From: a bacterium
GTDB taxonomy: Bacteria; Verrucomicrobiota; Verrucomicrobiia; Verrucomicrobiales; Akkermansiaceae
Reading direction: 5' to 3'
Assembly: GCA_018222765.1 (NCBI GenBank)
Contig: JAAEZT010000002.1
Span: forward strand, 170,111 to 234,110
DNA length: 64,000 bases
Of this stretch, positions 33,342 through 41,498 are shown one piece after another (positions within the stretch are counted from its first letter, which is position 1; each line of letters starts with the position of its first letter). The translations under genes and the position numbers were made by a program. Below the pieces are notes generated by a model. That model saw only the letters and a list, made by a program, of their open reading frames with translations, made no database searches and was not told where the DNA came from.

Positions 33342-35633
33342 ATGCCGACTCTCCGATCTTTCGCCTTCCTGACCATTTTACTTTCCACGGGCCCTCCTTC
33401 GCTGGCCAAAGAGCACCTTCTCGGGCCAACGGGAATCATGGCCCAAGCCAAGGGGAATCAACTTCTGGTTCAGAGCATCGATCCCGAATCACCGGCTGAA
33501 GGAAAACTAAAGAAAGGCGACATCATCACCGGAGCGGCCGGGAAACCCTTGTCGCAAAATGCCCGCCAGGAATTTGCCCGGGCGATTGGCCGGGCCGAGG
33601 CCTCCAAAGGCATTCTTCCCCTCACGCTCAAAGGCGGACGGAAAATCTCACTGCAACTCCAAGCCCTAGGTTCCTACAGCAAAACCGCTCCATGGGATTG
33701 TCAAAAAACAGACGCCATCATCACCCGCATCGCCGATCAGATGTTGGAGTCGAAAACCTTCGTCAACAATCAGATGCCCGTCGGCTACATCGGACTCCTC
33801 GCAACCGGTGAAAAGAAGTACCTCGATTTCGTGAAGGCAGAACTTCCCAAACAATCATGGGCGCAGGCTCCTGATTCCGCTGACCTCGCCGCCTTGCTGG
33901 AGGGAGACAAAGACTTTGGCTACATCGGTTGGTATTGGGGTTATCAAATGATTGCGCTCGCTGAGTATCACCTCGCCACCGGCAACAGATCGGTCCTCCC
34001 CGCTCTCGAAGCCTACGCCCTCACAATGGCGCGCGGTCAGGATCCTGCCGGCATCTGGGGTCATCGCCTCGCCACCGTCAAACGCAACGGCCGCCTTCCA
34101 GGATATGCTCATATCAACAACCCCAGCCTGAGCACACTCATTGGCATGCAGATGGCCCTCAAATGCGGTATCGACAATCCGGAAATCAAAGCCGGAGTCG
34201 CTCGAAGCGTCGCCTTCTACAAAACCTATGTCGGTGAAGGCACCATCCCCTACGGGGTCCACGATCCCGACACCCGCATCTTCAACAACAACGGCAACAG
34301 CGCCATGGCCGCCCTGGTGATGAGCCTCGCTGGCGAAAAAGAAGCCGCGCAATTCTTTTCCCACCAATCCGCCGCCGCGCATGACATTCAGGAAACCGGA
34401 CACGCCACTCATTACTTCAACGTGCTCTGGACTCCGCTCGGCGCCAATGTTGCTGGTCCGGAAATCTCGCAGGCCTTCTTCAAGAAAGGCAACTGGGTAC
34501 GCACCCTCTACCGTGCCTGGAACGACCGCTTTACCTACGACGGCCAAAACCAAAAAGCCGCCAACGACGACGGCTCACTCCTTCTGGCCTACTGCCTTCC
34601 CAGAAAAAAACTCTTCATCACCGGAAAAGACGCCGACGAATCACTTTGGGCCAAAGGCGGGCAAGTCAGCAAGATTATCAATGCCTCGCAGATCGACTAC
34701 GCATCCTTGAGCGAAGAGGAATTGATCGCCCTCTTCGGCCACCCCGCGCCTCAAGTGACGCGCCGCGCCGTGTGGACTCTCCGGGACCGCAAGGGCGACT
34801 TCACTCCAAAGGTCGCCAAGCTCATCAAAAACGGAACCAACATTGAAAAACGCAGCGCCATCGGCTTCTTCGGATACCGGTGCCCGCCCGAATGGGCTCT
34901 CCCACAGATCGATCTCATCGGCTCCGTCCTTCGTAATGAAAAGGAACATCCCAAAGTCCGTTCCGCCGCCACCTATGCTCTCTGCTGGCACGGCAAGCCC
35001 GCCCAAAAATTCTACGAGGACATGTTGAAGCTGGTCGTGGCAGAAGAACCAAACGACCCTTTCAAACTCATCGACAAGGAACTTGCCAAAAGCCTCAACA
35101 TTCTTGCTCCCGATCCCTTCGCCACCGAACTGGTCACGGACAAGAAGCTCTTCTACCAAGCCGCCCTCAAACTTTCCGACAACCCTCGTCAAGAAGCGCG
35201 ATCCGATGGCATGAAGATGCTCCACTCCATCCCAGCCGAAGACTTCCACCTCGTCGCCGGCAAGGTCAAACACGTGGTCCGTAATAACGACCCGAATTAC
35301 CATTCCTATCACAACCCCATGGCGGGCGTGCAAGCGGCGGCCCTCGTTCTTGCGGAACTCGACATCGAAGAAGGACTCGAATGGAGTTGGGCCATGCTCG
35401 AAGCCGAGGACGGAAAAGCCGGTTTCAAAGCCCGCGCCATTCTCACCATCCTCAAGGCCTATGGCCCCAGCGCGAAACCCTACCTCGAAAAGATCCGGGC
35501 AGATGAAAACCTCACCCGCCTCCTGACCTCGGGACGCTGGAAGCGGATGTATGACCAAATGGTCAAAGCCGTGGAAGGCGGCGAACCTGAAAAACTCGTT
35601 CCCTTTGAAAAGGCCAGCACACCAGGCAACTAG
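33342..35633 (+). CDS. Secreted PDZ-domain protein with helical-toroid and HEAT-like repeats (DUF6288-like)
   Basis: The ATG at 33342 begins MPTLRSFAFLTILLSTGPPSLA, a signal peptide; an ATG eight codons earlier adds polar residues. 763 aa. Residues about 25-120 look like a PDZ domain (VQSIDPESPAEGKLKKGDIITGAAG). About 125-460 are repeated helical pairs with many aromatic and Gly residues (GYIGWYWGYQMIALAEYHLATGN), like an alpha/alpha toroid. About 470-600 are HEAT-like (APQVTRRAVWTLRDRKG). I associate this build with the family called DUF6288, from memory. No catalytic motif is certain. A paralogue with the same layout lies 1.8 kb downstream, beyond a phosphatase and a YdjY-domain gene, so the four genes may form one functional set. 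Confidence 0.75.
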   Translation: MPTLRSFAFLTILLSTGPPSLAKEHLLGPTGIMAQAKGNQLLVQSIDPESPAEGKLKKGDIITGAAGKPLSQNARQEFARAIGRAEASKGILPLTLKGGRKISLQLQALGSYSKTAPWDCQKTDAIITRIADQMLESKTFVNNQMPVGYIGLLATGEKKYLDFVKAELPKQSWAQAPDSADLAALLEGDKDFGYIGWYWGYQMIALAEYHLATGNRSVLPALEAYALTMARGQDPAGIWGHRLATVKRNGRLPGYAHINNPSLSTLIGMQMALKCGIDNPEIKAGVARSVAFYKTYVGEGTIPYGVHDPDTRIFNNNGNSAMAALVMSLAGEKEAAQFFSHQSAAAHDIQETGHATHYFNVLWTPLGANVAGPEISQAFFKKGNWVRTLYRAWNDRFTYDGQNQKAANDDGSLLLAYCLPRKKLFITGKDADESLWAKGGQVSKIINASQIDYASLSEEELIALFGHPAPQVTRRAVWTLRDRKGDFTPKVAKLIKNGTNIEKRSAIGFFGYRCPPEWALPQIDLIGSVLRNEKEHPKVRSAATYALCWHGKPAQKFYEDMLKLVVAEEPNDPFKLIDKELAKSLNILAPDPFATELVTDKKLFYQAALKLSDNPRQEARSDGMKMLHSIPAEDFHLVAGKVKHVVRNNDPNYHSYHNPMAGVQAAALVLAELDIEEGLEWSWAMLEAEDGKAGFKARAILTILKAYGPSAKPYLEKIRADENLTRLLTSGRWKRMYDQMVKAVEGGEPEKLVPFEKASTPGN

Positions 35634-35658
35634 ACCGCTCTGTAAACAATCCATAATC

Positions 35659-36507
35659 ATGAAACTGTCGCGCGCCCTCCCTCTATTCATCGCTACTGCG
35701 ATAGCCAGCGTCCTGCTGCTCTCCAATCGACCCGGACTAGCGCAGGAGACCAGGAAGACGAATTCTCCCAATGAATTCACCTTCATCCAGATGTGCGACA
35801 CCCAATTGGGCATGGGCGGCTATGATCACGATGTGAAAACCTTCGAACTCGCGGTCGCGCAAATCAATAAAATGGCTCCCGACTTCGTCCTCATCTGTGG
35901 CGACCTTGTCGGTAAGGCCAACGACAAATCTTTCGCCGACTTCAATCGGATCAAATCAGGCTTCAAAATCCCCTGCCATTGTGCCGCCGGAAACCACGAC
36001 GTTGCGAATAAACCCACCCCGGAGTCTCTCGAAAACTATCGGAAGAAAATTGGCAAAGACTACTTCGTGGTGGAGCACAAAGGATACTCCTTCGTCGTAG
36101 CCAATACCCAACTTTGGAAAGCCCCCCTCAAAGGCGAATCCGAGAAGCATGATGCCTGGTTCAAGGCCGCTCTAAAAACCGCCAAGGCAAAAGACAGCCC
36201 GGTGGTGGTCGTCACCCACTACCCGCTCTTCACGAAATCTCCTGATGAGAAGGAGAACTACTACAACATCGAACCAGCGAAGCGAAAGGAACTCCTCGAC
36301 CTCTTCGAAAGCCACGGAGTCGTCGCCATGCTCGCCGGGCACACCCACAAGTTCATCGAGAACGACTACAAAGGCATCCAGATGGTCAACGGAGAAACCA
36401 CGAGCAAGAACTTCGACAAACGCCCGCTGGGATTCCGCAAATGGACTGCGAAGGAAAAAGGCAAACTCAGCCACGAGTATGTCAAACTCGAAGGAGAGAT
36501 TCCCTAG
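35659..36507 (+). CDS. Secreted calcineurin-like metallophosphoesterase
   Basis: 282 aa from the ATG at 35659, which gives a signal peptide (ALPLFIATAIASVLLLSNRPGLA); a longer frame overlapping the previous gene is unlikely. The dinuclear metal motifs appear in order: FIQMCDTQLG (first Asp), VLICGDLVGK, AGNHDV, VVVTHYPLF and LAGHTHKF. The sequence resembles the CPPED1-like branch of the superfamily. It is predicted to be a periplasmic or extracellular phosphatase; substrate unknown. It follows the first PDZ-repeat gene by 25 bp and is probably co-transcribed with it. Confidence 0.85.
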   Translation: MKLSRALPLFIATAIASVLLLSNRPGLAQETRKTNSPNEFTFIQMCDTQLGMGGYDHDVKTFELAVAQINKMAPDFVLICGDLVGKANDKSFADFNRIKSGFKIPCHCAAGNHDVANKPTPESLENYRKKIGKDYFVVEHKGYSFVVANTQLWKAPLKGESEKHDAWFKAALKTAKAKDSPVVVVTHYPLFTKSPDEKENYYNIEPAKRKELLDLFESHGVVAMLAGHTHKFIENDYKGIQMVNGETTSKNFDKRPLGFRKWTAKEKGKLSHEYVKLEGEIP

Positions 36508-36580
36508 GAATTGAAATTAGCTAGACCTGCAATCCATCTTGGTTAGCTTGCGGACTCGGATCGGCCCTTTGGTGAAAATT

Positions 36581-37357
36581 ATGAAAACGGTAAAAACATG
36601 GCTCTGGATCATACTCTCTTTGCAGAGCCTTGCTTTCGCCGACCCCAAGAAAGAACCCGTGCCCAACAAGGACTTCGAGGTTTCTGAAAAAGAAGTCAAA
36701 CTCCCCGGCGTCACCGTGAACCGCGAGACCCGCGAAGTCCGGGTCGAAGCCACCGTTTGCCTCAAGTCCGGCATCCTCGAATACCTCGTTTGCAAGCCCA
36801 ACACCTTCGAACACGAGGCAATCTTCACCACCACCACCAAGCCGGAGTTGATCCACGCCGCCCTGCTCTTAAGTGGCGTCACTCCAACTCCGCTCCCCCG
36901 GAATTTCCCCGGGCTTTGGTTTGAGAAAGCGCTGAAGCAAAAAAACTCCCGTGTTACAATCGAAGCCGAATGGAAAAAGGAGGGCAAAATGAAGCGGGTC
37001 AATCTCACCGAAATGCTTCAAAGCCGCGAAGACATTGAGGACCTCACCGATGAAGATGCGCCTGCAAAAAAAATCGAAGACGCCTGGGTCTTCACCGGGT
37101 CCTTCCTTCACACCGACGAGAAGACTGGCAAGCGGGCTTACACCGCAAATTTCAGCGGCATCATCGTCGGGATCTGGCCCGACCCCAGCACCGTGATTCA
37201 ATACGGAATCGAAAACGGCAATCCCTACGAAGGCAAGAACCTAGGAATCGAAATCAACGAAGCCAAGGTCCCAGATGTCGGAACCAAGGTGAATCTCATC
37301 TTCTCAAAGTTCGCTCCTCCGGCGAAGAAAGAGAAAGCCCCGAAAGACGCCAAGTAA
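36581..37357 (+). CDS. Secreted YdjY-domain protein
   Basis: 258 aa from the ATG at 36581, giving a signal peptide (TWLWIILSLQSLAFA). The centre (about 40-200) matches the YdjY-type domain of PVC proteins: VRVEATVCLKSGILEYLVC, FEHEAIFTTTTKPELIHAALLLSG, and a later AWVFTGSFL. Despite the name, no 4Fe-4S Cys pattern is present. The C-terminal 60 residues are beta-rich (IEINEAKVPDVGTKVNLIFS), ending in a Lys-rich tail. Function unknown. It lies between the phosphatase and the second PDZ-repeat gene on the same strand. Confidence 0.75.
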   Translation: MKTVKTWLWIILSLQSLAFADPKKEPVPNKDFEVSEKEVKLPGVTVNRETREVRVEATVCLKSGILEYLVCKPNTFEHEAIFTTTTKPELIHAALLLSGVTPTPLPRNFPGLWFEKALKQKNSRVTIEAEWKKEGKMKRVNLTEMLQSREDIEDLTDEDAPAKKIEDAWVFTGSFLHTDEKTGKRAYTANFSGIIVGIWPDPSTVIQYGIENGNPYEGKNLGIEINEAKVPDVGTKVNLIFSKFAPPAKKEKAPKDAK

Positions 37358-37453
37358 GCGCACTAAAACCCTCGCCCTAAAAAAGACGAGGAATCAGGCA
37401 ACACAGGCCGATTTTGGTCCGTATCTCAATGGCTACGAATTCCCATCGCACTC

Positions 37454-39937
37454 GTGTCTGCTTTCAAACATCTCCTCATCCTCCTTCTGGCTCTTCCCGC
37501 TTTTGCCAACACCCTGCCGGCTGGCAAGGACACCGAAGACATCATGGTCGGAGTGACGGGAATGTTTGTCGCGATCAAAGGCGGCGAACTCCAAGTCACG
37601 CAAATCACTCCGGACACCCCGGCGGCCGCATCACTTGAAAAAGGTGATGTCTTGCTGGAGGTCGATGGCACTTCATTGGAGGTTCAGGATCCACGACACC
37701 CACTCGGCTTCGCCATCAACGCCGCCGAGGGACGCGACGGAAAAATGAAATTTTCCATCGAACGAGGCGGAGCAAAGAAGAGCGTCCTAGTTCAACTCGC
37801 CCCATCCGGCAGCTATGGTTCAACCTATCCCGTCGATTGCAAAAAATCGCAGCGTATCGTGAACGAAACCGCCGCCTTCATTATAAAACACGGCGGACCC
37901 GGCGGCGGCATCAATGGGAACCTCGAAGGCCTTTTCCTCCTCTCAACCGGTGACAAGAAATACCTTCCCGCTGTCGAAAAATACGCCGTCGCTCTAGCCG
38001 GGAAAAAAGCCGGAACCAGCGTCTGGGGAATTGGTTACAGTGGCATCTTCCTCGGCGAATACTACCTCGCCACCGGAGACAAGCGGGTCCTGCCTGCGCT
38101 CAAGGAACGATGCGAAACACTCAGCTCCGGCCAGTATTTCGGCGGCTGGGGACACGGAGCCTCCCACTGCGGCCCGGGTTACGTCACCGGCGGATTGCTC
38201 AATGCCGCGGGCGACCAGGCTTTAACTACCTTGATCCTTGCCCGCGAATGTGGCGTAGAGGTAAACCAAAAAACCTATGATGACGCCTTGCGTTTCTTCT
38301 TCCGCTTCGCCGGCCGCGGCGGTGTGCCATACGGAGATCATCACCCGGAACTTTGGTGGTCATCGAATGGCAAGAACGGCGGCTTGGCCTCGGCTCTCAC
38401 CTTGTTGCCGGAAAAGAAATTTCAAGCGGGTGCCCAACTCCTCGCCCTCAGTGAAACCGACACCTATTTCGGATGCGAAGGAGGGCACGGTTCCTGCTTT
38501 GGCAACCAAACGTGGCGCAACATCGTCGATGCTCTCGTCCCTGCCGAGCACCTCGATTCCTATTGGCGACACAAGGACAAGATGGTCTGGTTCTATGAAT
38601 TATCCCGCATGCCCGGCGGAGGGTTCCGGACGCCCTGGCATCCCGGTCATGGCACCATCGGAAAAGCACCCCTCTACCAAACCGGCCTCATCGCAATGGC
38701 CTACACTTCCTATCTCAAAAACCTCCGCATCTGTGGCAAGCCACGCACCGAATTCAGTGTCCCCCACAAACCCACCGCCGTTGAACTTTCACTCGAAACA
38801 GACGACTTCCATCGCGTCGATTTTATCGACGGAGTGAAAATCAAGGAAGAACCTCACGAGATCGCCGCTGTCTTCCAAACAATCTACAACAAAGACGGCT
38901 CTATCAAATCGACCAAGTCCAAGGCCTCCATCAACACCAAAGGAAAGAGACAAATGCCCGTCGAGTGGTATGCCAAAATGATGCGCCACTACTCACCCAC
39001 CGTCCGCGACTGGGCCGCTCATGGATTGGGTTTTCAAGGTGAGTCAGCGATCCCTGAAATCAAGAAAGCTCTCGCCAGCAAAGACGGACGCCTTCGCGTG
39101 GCAGGACTCGATGCCATCAGTTGTGCCACCGGCTGGGGCATTGGCAAAACCACCTCGAACATCACTCCTGAAATGATCAAGGCGCACTTCCTGCCGCAGA
39201 TTCTCAAACCACTCAAAGCCCCTAAAGCTCCGATGTGGGAAAAGCGGCACGCCTTGATGGCGCTGAGTTGCGCTGATGCCGCGACCATCACCGAACAACT
39301 CGACACCATCACTCCCTACCTCAAAAATCAGGAATGGTGGCTACGAGCCGCGGCCTTTACGGCGCTGCAAGCTCTCATCCCTGAAACCGACGCCTTCCTC
39401 TCTGCCTTGCCTGCCATGCTGCAGAGTTACGATGCTGACAGCAATCTCCCGAGCCGCCGTTGGGGCGCGACCACCTTGTTCAAAACCGCCATCGCCAAGA
39501 ACCCGGAACTCAAAGAGCCCCTCGTCGCCGGCATGGCAAAGTCAGTCAACAAGCTCGAACTCCGTGAGGGCTTCAAGCAGCCCATCGACTTGAACAACAT
39601 CTTTGAAACCCTGCGCTACATCGACATGAAGAAGCATCCGGAAAATGCCATTCCCTTTCTTCCGGCCATCGAGCGCACCTACCCGTCCATGGAAGCTCTC
39701 CCCGCGAGTTGGACCATCATCGGCGCCCGTTGGGGCAACATCGGCCTGGCCAAAGCCGCGACCCAATTGGGTAAAAAAGGACGCCCCTTCATCGCCAGCA
39801 TGAAGCGAATCCAATCCAACCTAGAAGCCCGCTGCGCAAAGAAAGACCGGCAGGGCGCCACGCTGCAAAAAGCCCTCGATTCTCTCAAGACAACCGTCGA
39901 GGAATGGGAAAGCAAATTCGGAAAAGTCTCGATCTAA
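37454..39937 (+). CDS. Secreted PDZ-domain protein with helical-toroid and HEAT-like repeats, second paralogue
   Basis: 827 aa with a GTG start at 37454, right before a signal peptide (FKHLLILLLALPAFA); the ATG at 37429 is out of frame. PDZ-like domain about 25-125 (VTQITPDTPAAASLEKGDVLLEVDG). A helical repeat region about 130-440 contains GLFLLSTGDKKYLPAVEKYAV and GIFLGEYYLATGDKRVLPAL, close in pattern to the first paralogue. A HEAT-like end part starts near 510 (HYSPTVRDWAAHGLGF). The AEGRDGKMKF loop and Gly-rich segments before 330 differ from the sister copy. It shares order and direction with the phosphatase and YdjY-domain genes. Function unknown; a scaffold or glycan-processing role is possible for a toroid fold. 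Confidence 0.75.
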   Translation: MSAFKHLLILLLALPAFANTLPAGKDTEDIMVGVTGMFVAIKGGELQVTQITPDTPAAASLEKGDVLLEVDGTSLEVQDPRHPLGFAINAAEGRDGKMKFSIERGGAKKSVLVQLAPSGSYGSTYPVDCKKSQRIVNETAAFIIKHGGPGGGINGNLEGLFLLSTGDKKYLPAVEKYAVALAGKKAGTSVWGIGYSGIFLGEYYLATGDKRVLPALKERCETLSSGQYFGGWGHGASHCGPGYVTGGLLNAAGDQALTTLILARECGVEVNQKTYDDALRFFFRFAGRGGVPYGDHHPELWWSSNGKNGGLASALTLLPEKKFQAGAQLLALSETDTYFGCEGGHGSCFGNQTWRNIVDALVPAEHLDSYWRHKDKMVWFYELSRMPGGGFRTPWHPGHGTIGKAPLYQTGLIAMAYTSYLKNLRICGKPRTEFSVPHKPTAVELSLETDDFHRVDFIDGVKIKEEPHEIAAVFQTIYNKDGSIKSTKSKASINTKGKRQMPVEWYAKMMRHYSPTVRDWAAHGLGFQGESAIPEIKKALASKDGRLRVAGLDAISCATGWGIGKTTSNITPEMIKAHFLPQILKPLKAPKAPMWEKRHALMALSCADAATITEQLDTITPYLKNQEWWLRAAAFTALQALIPETDAFLSALPAMLQSYDADSNLPSRRWGATTLFKTAIAKNPELKEPLVAGMAKSVNKLELREGFKQPIDLNNIFETLRYIDMKKHPENAIPFLPAIERTYPSMEALPASWTIIGARWGNIGLAKAATQLGKKGRPFIASMKRIQSNLEARCAKKDRQGATLQKALDSLKTTVEEWESKFGKVSI

Positions 39938-40151
39938 GGCCTAGGATCAACACCAAGGACTCAATAACTTCCGGCACTGCTCCAAAAAACAAAAACGTCG
40001 ATAGCCTGGTCGGCTTCTTTCACGGTCCCACAAACGGCTTCGACCGTCTCAAGCTCTACGACTCCGCCATGCCATCTTCACCGCTAAAACACCACCTCCG
40101 CGGCGCACTCACTTCCATCGGTGCTGCCGTCCGCTGTTCCCTGTGAGTGGC

Positions 40152-41498
40152 TTAAACCGAGAGTCCCTCGAGAGGAGTTCTCGTCTCCCCAAATTTCTCC
40201 ATGGGGAGCCCCATCCGCTGCAGCAAGGTGAGATGTAATTGCGACATCGAAGTTGATCGACGAGGTGCCAAATAGTGGCCCGTTCTGAGAGAGCCCGATC
40301 CGCCACCGGCGAGAAGAATGGGAAGGTTCTTTTCCTCGTGCGCGTGGCCATCAGCGATACTCGATCCGTAAACGATCATGGAGCTATCCAGAGCACTGGT
40401 GCCATCGGCATTCTTGAGTTCTTTTAACCGCCCGAGGAAATAGGCGAGCTGCGCATGATGCCAGCGGGTGACCGAGTTATACATCCCGAGCTTTGACTTC
40501 GTGCTATCCCATTTGGTCTTGCCATCGTCGTCCTCCGTGCGGCCACTCGCATCCTTCCAATGTGAGAGCGCATGCCATGTCCCTTTCACTCCCGGCACAA
40601 AATCGAAGTAGCGATTGCTCTGTCCATGATCGAGCATGAAGGTCGAAACACGTGTCGCGCCCGACCAAAATGACAAGGCCATCAATTCCAACATCTGCCG
40701 CACATACTCTTGATGATCAGCAGGAATCCCGGCCGCCGGACGGGTCAGGGTATCTGTAAGCGCCTTGTCATCCGCGATTCGCTGGGTTTGTTCTTCCGCA
40801 AATTCAAGACGCTTCTCAACCGCACGCACTGCATCGAGATATTCATCGATCTTGCGATTATCGGCTAAGCTGGCCCGACGCTTAAGAGACTTCGATTGCT
40901 CGAGAACAAGGTCCAAAACACTCCGGTTCACGAATCCCTCACCCCCGCGACGAAACAATTTATCAAAAACCGCCCGCGGCCTCGTCTCGCGGGCAGCCGG
41001 AACATCGCGTCGCGTCCAAGAAAGGCAATTGCGTGGCAGACTCCCGGAAAAACTCCCTTCGCCTGCCGTGCTCAATTCCAGCGAAGGCAAGGGCGTCGAG
41101 TCACTCAGGTTCTGCGCCACGATTTGGTCAACGGAAGGCGCTCCCACATCATTCTTACGATGATCATACGAGCCACCAGTCAACCAGGTTGCGGTTCCCG
41201 CTCCGTGACCATTCCCTCGCGGAGTCCAAAGATTTTTGGTGACCACGAGATCTGATTTGAATTCCTCCAATGGCTCCATCCAGCGGTTGAGTTTCTGCAA
41301 CTCACCAGCAGGGCCAACTTTTTCCGGTTCCCAACTCCCCTCGGCCGTACCATTTGGAAAGTAGAGATAGGCCAGACGAGGAGGGATCCCGGTCTTGGCT
41401 GAGGTCGCTATCGAAGCCCCAAAACTCTCCATCGCAGGAAGTGAGAGACAAGCTCCCATTCCTCTGAGGAAAGCACGGCGGTTCGGATTACTCTTCAT
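40152..41498 (-). CDS. DUF1552 family exported protein (third copy)
   Basis: 448 aa with a Tat signal (NRRAFLRGMGACLSLPA). Family features: RLAYLYFPNGTAEGSWEPE, GNGHGAGTATWLTGGSYDHRK-type segment, SVDQIVAQNL, helix KIDEYLDAVRAVEKRLEFAEE, FMLDHGQSNRYFDF and IVYGSSIADGHAH. The start overlaps the stop of the DUF1592 gene by 11 bp, the same pairing as at 11-19 kb. It is the last gene of the unit that begins with an ECF sigma factor at 46402, which ties this pair to a regulated envelope response. Function unknown. Confidence 0.9.
   Translation of the reverse strand: MKSNPNRRAFLRGMGACLSLPAMESFGASIATSAKTGIPPRLAYLYFPNGTAEGSWEPEKVGPAGELQKLNRWMEPLEEFKSDLVVTKNLWTPRGNGHGAGTATWLTGGSYDHRKNDVGAPSVDQIVAQNLSDSTPLPSLELSTAGEGSFSGSLPRNCLSWTRRDVPAARETRPRAVFDKLFRRGGEGFVNRSVLDLVLEQSKSLKRRASLADNRKIDEYLDAVRAVEKRLEFAEEQTQRIADDKALTDTLTRPAAGIPADHQEYVRQMLELMALSFWSGATRVSTFMLDHGQSNRYFDFVPGVKGTWHALSHWKDASGRTEDDDGKTKWDSTKSKLGMYNSVTRWHHAQLAYFLGRLKELKNADGTSALDSSMIVYGSSIADGHAHEEKNLPILLAGGGSGSLRTGHYLAPRRSTSMSQLHLTLLQRMGLPMEKFGETRTPLEGLSV

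Noticed and set aside
34641-35813. Long open frame of 390 codons on the minus strand, antisense to the first PDZ-repeat gene
   Set aside because: No signal peptide or family likeness; the + strand frame has a clear signal, PDZ domain and repeats. The open frame follows from the codon bias of the real gene.
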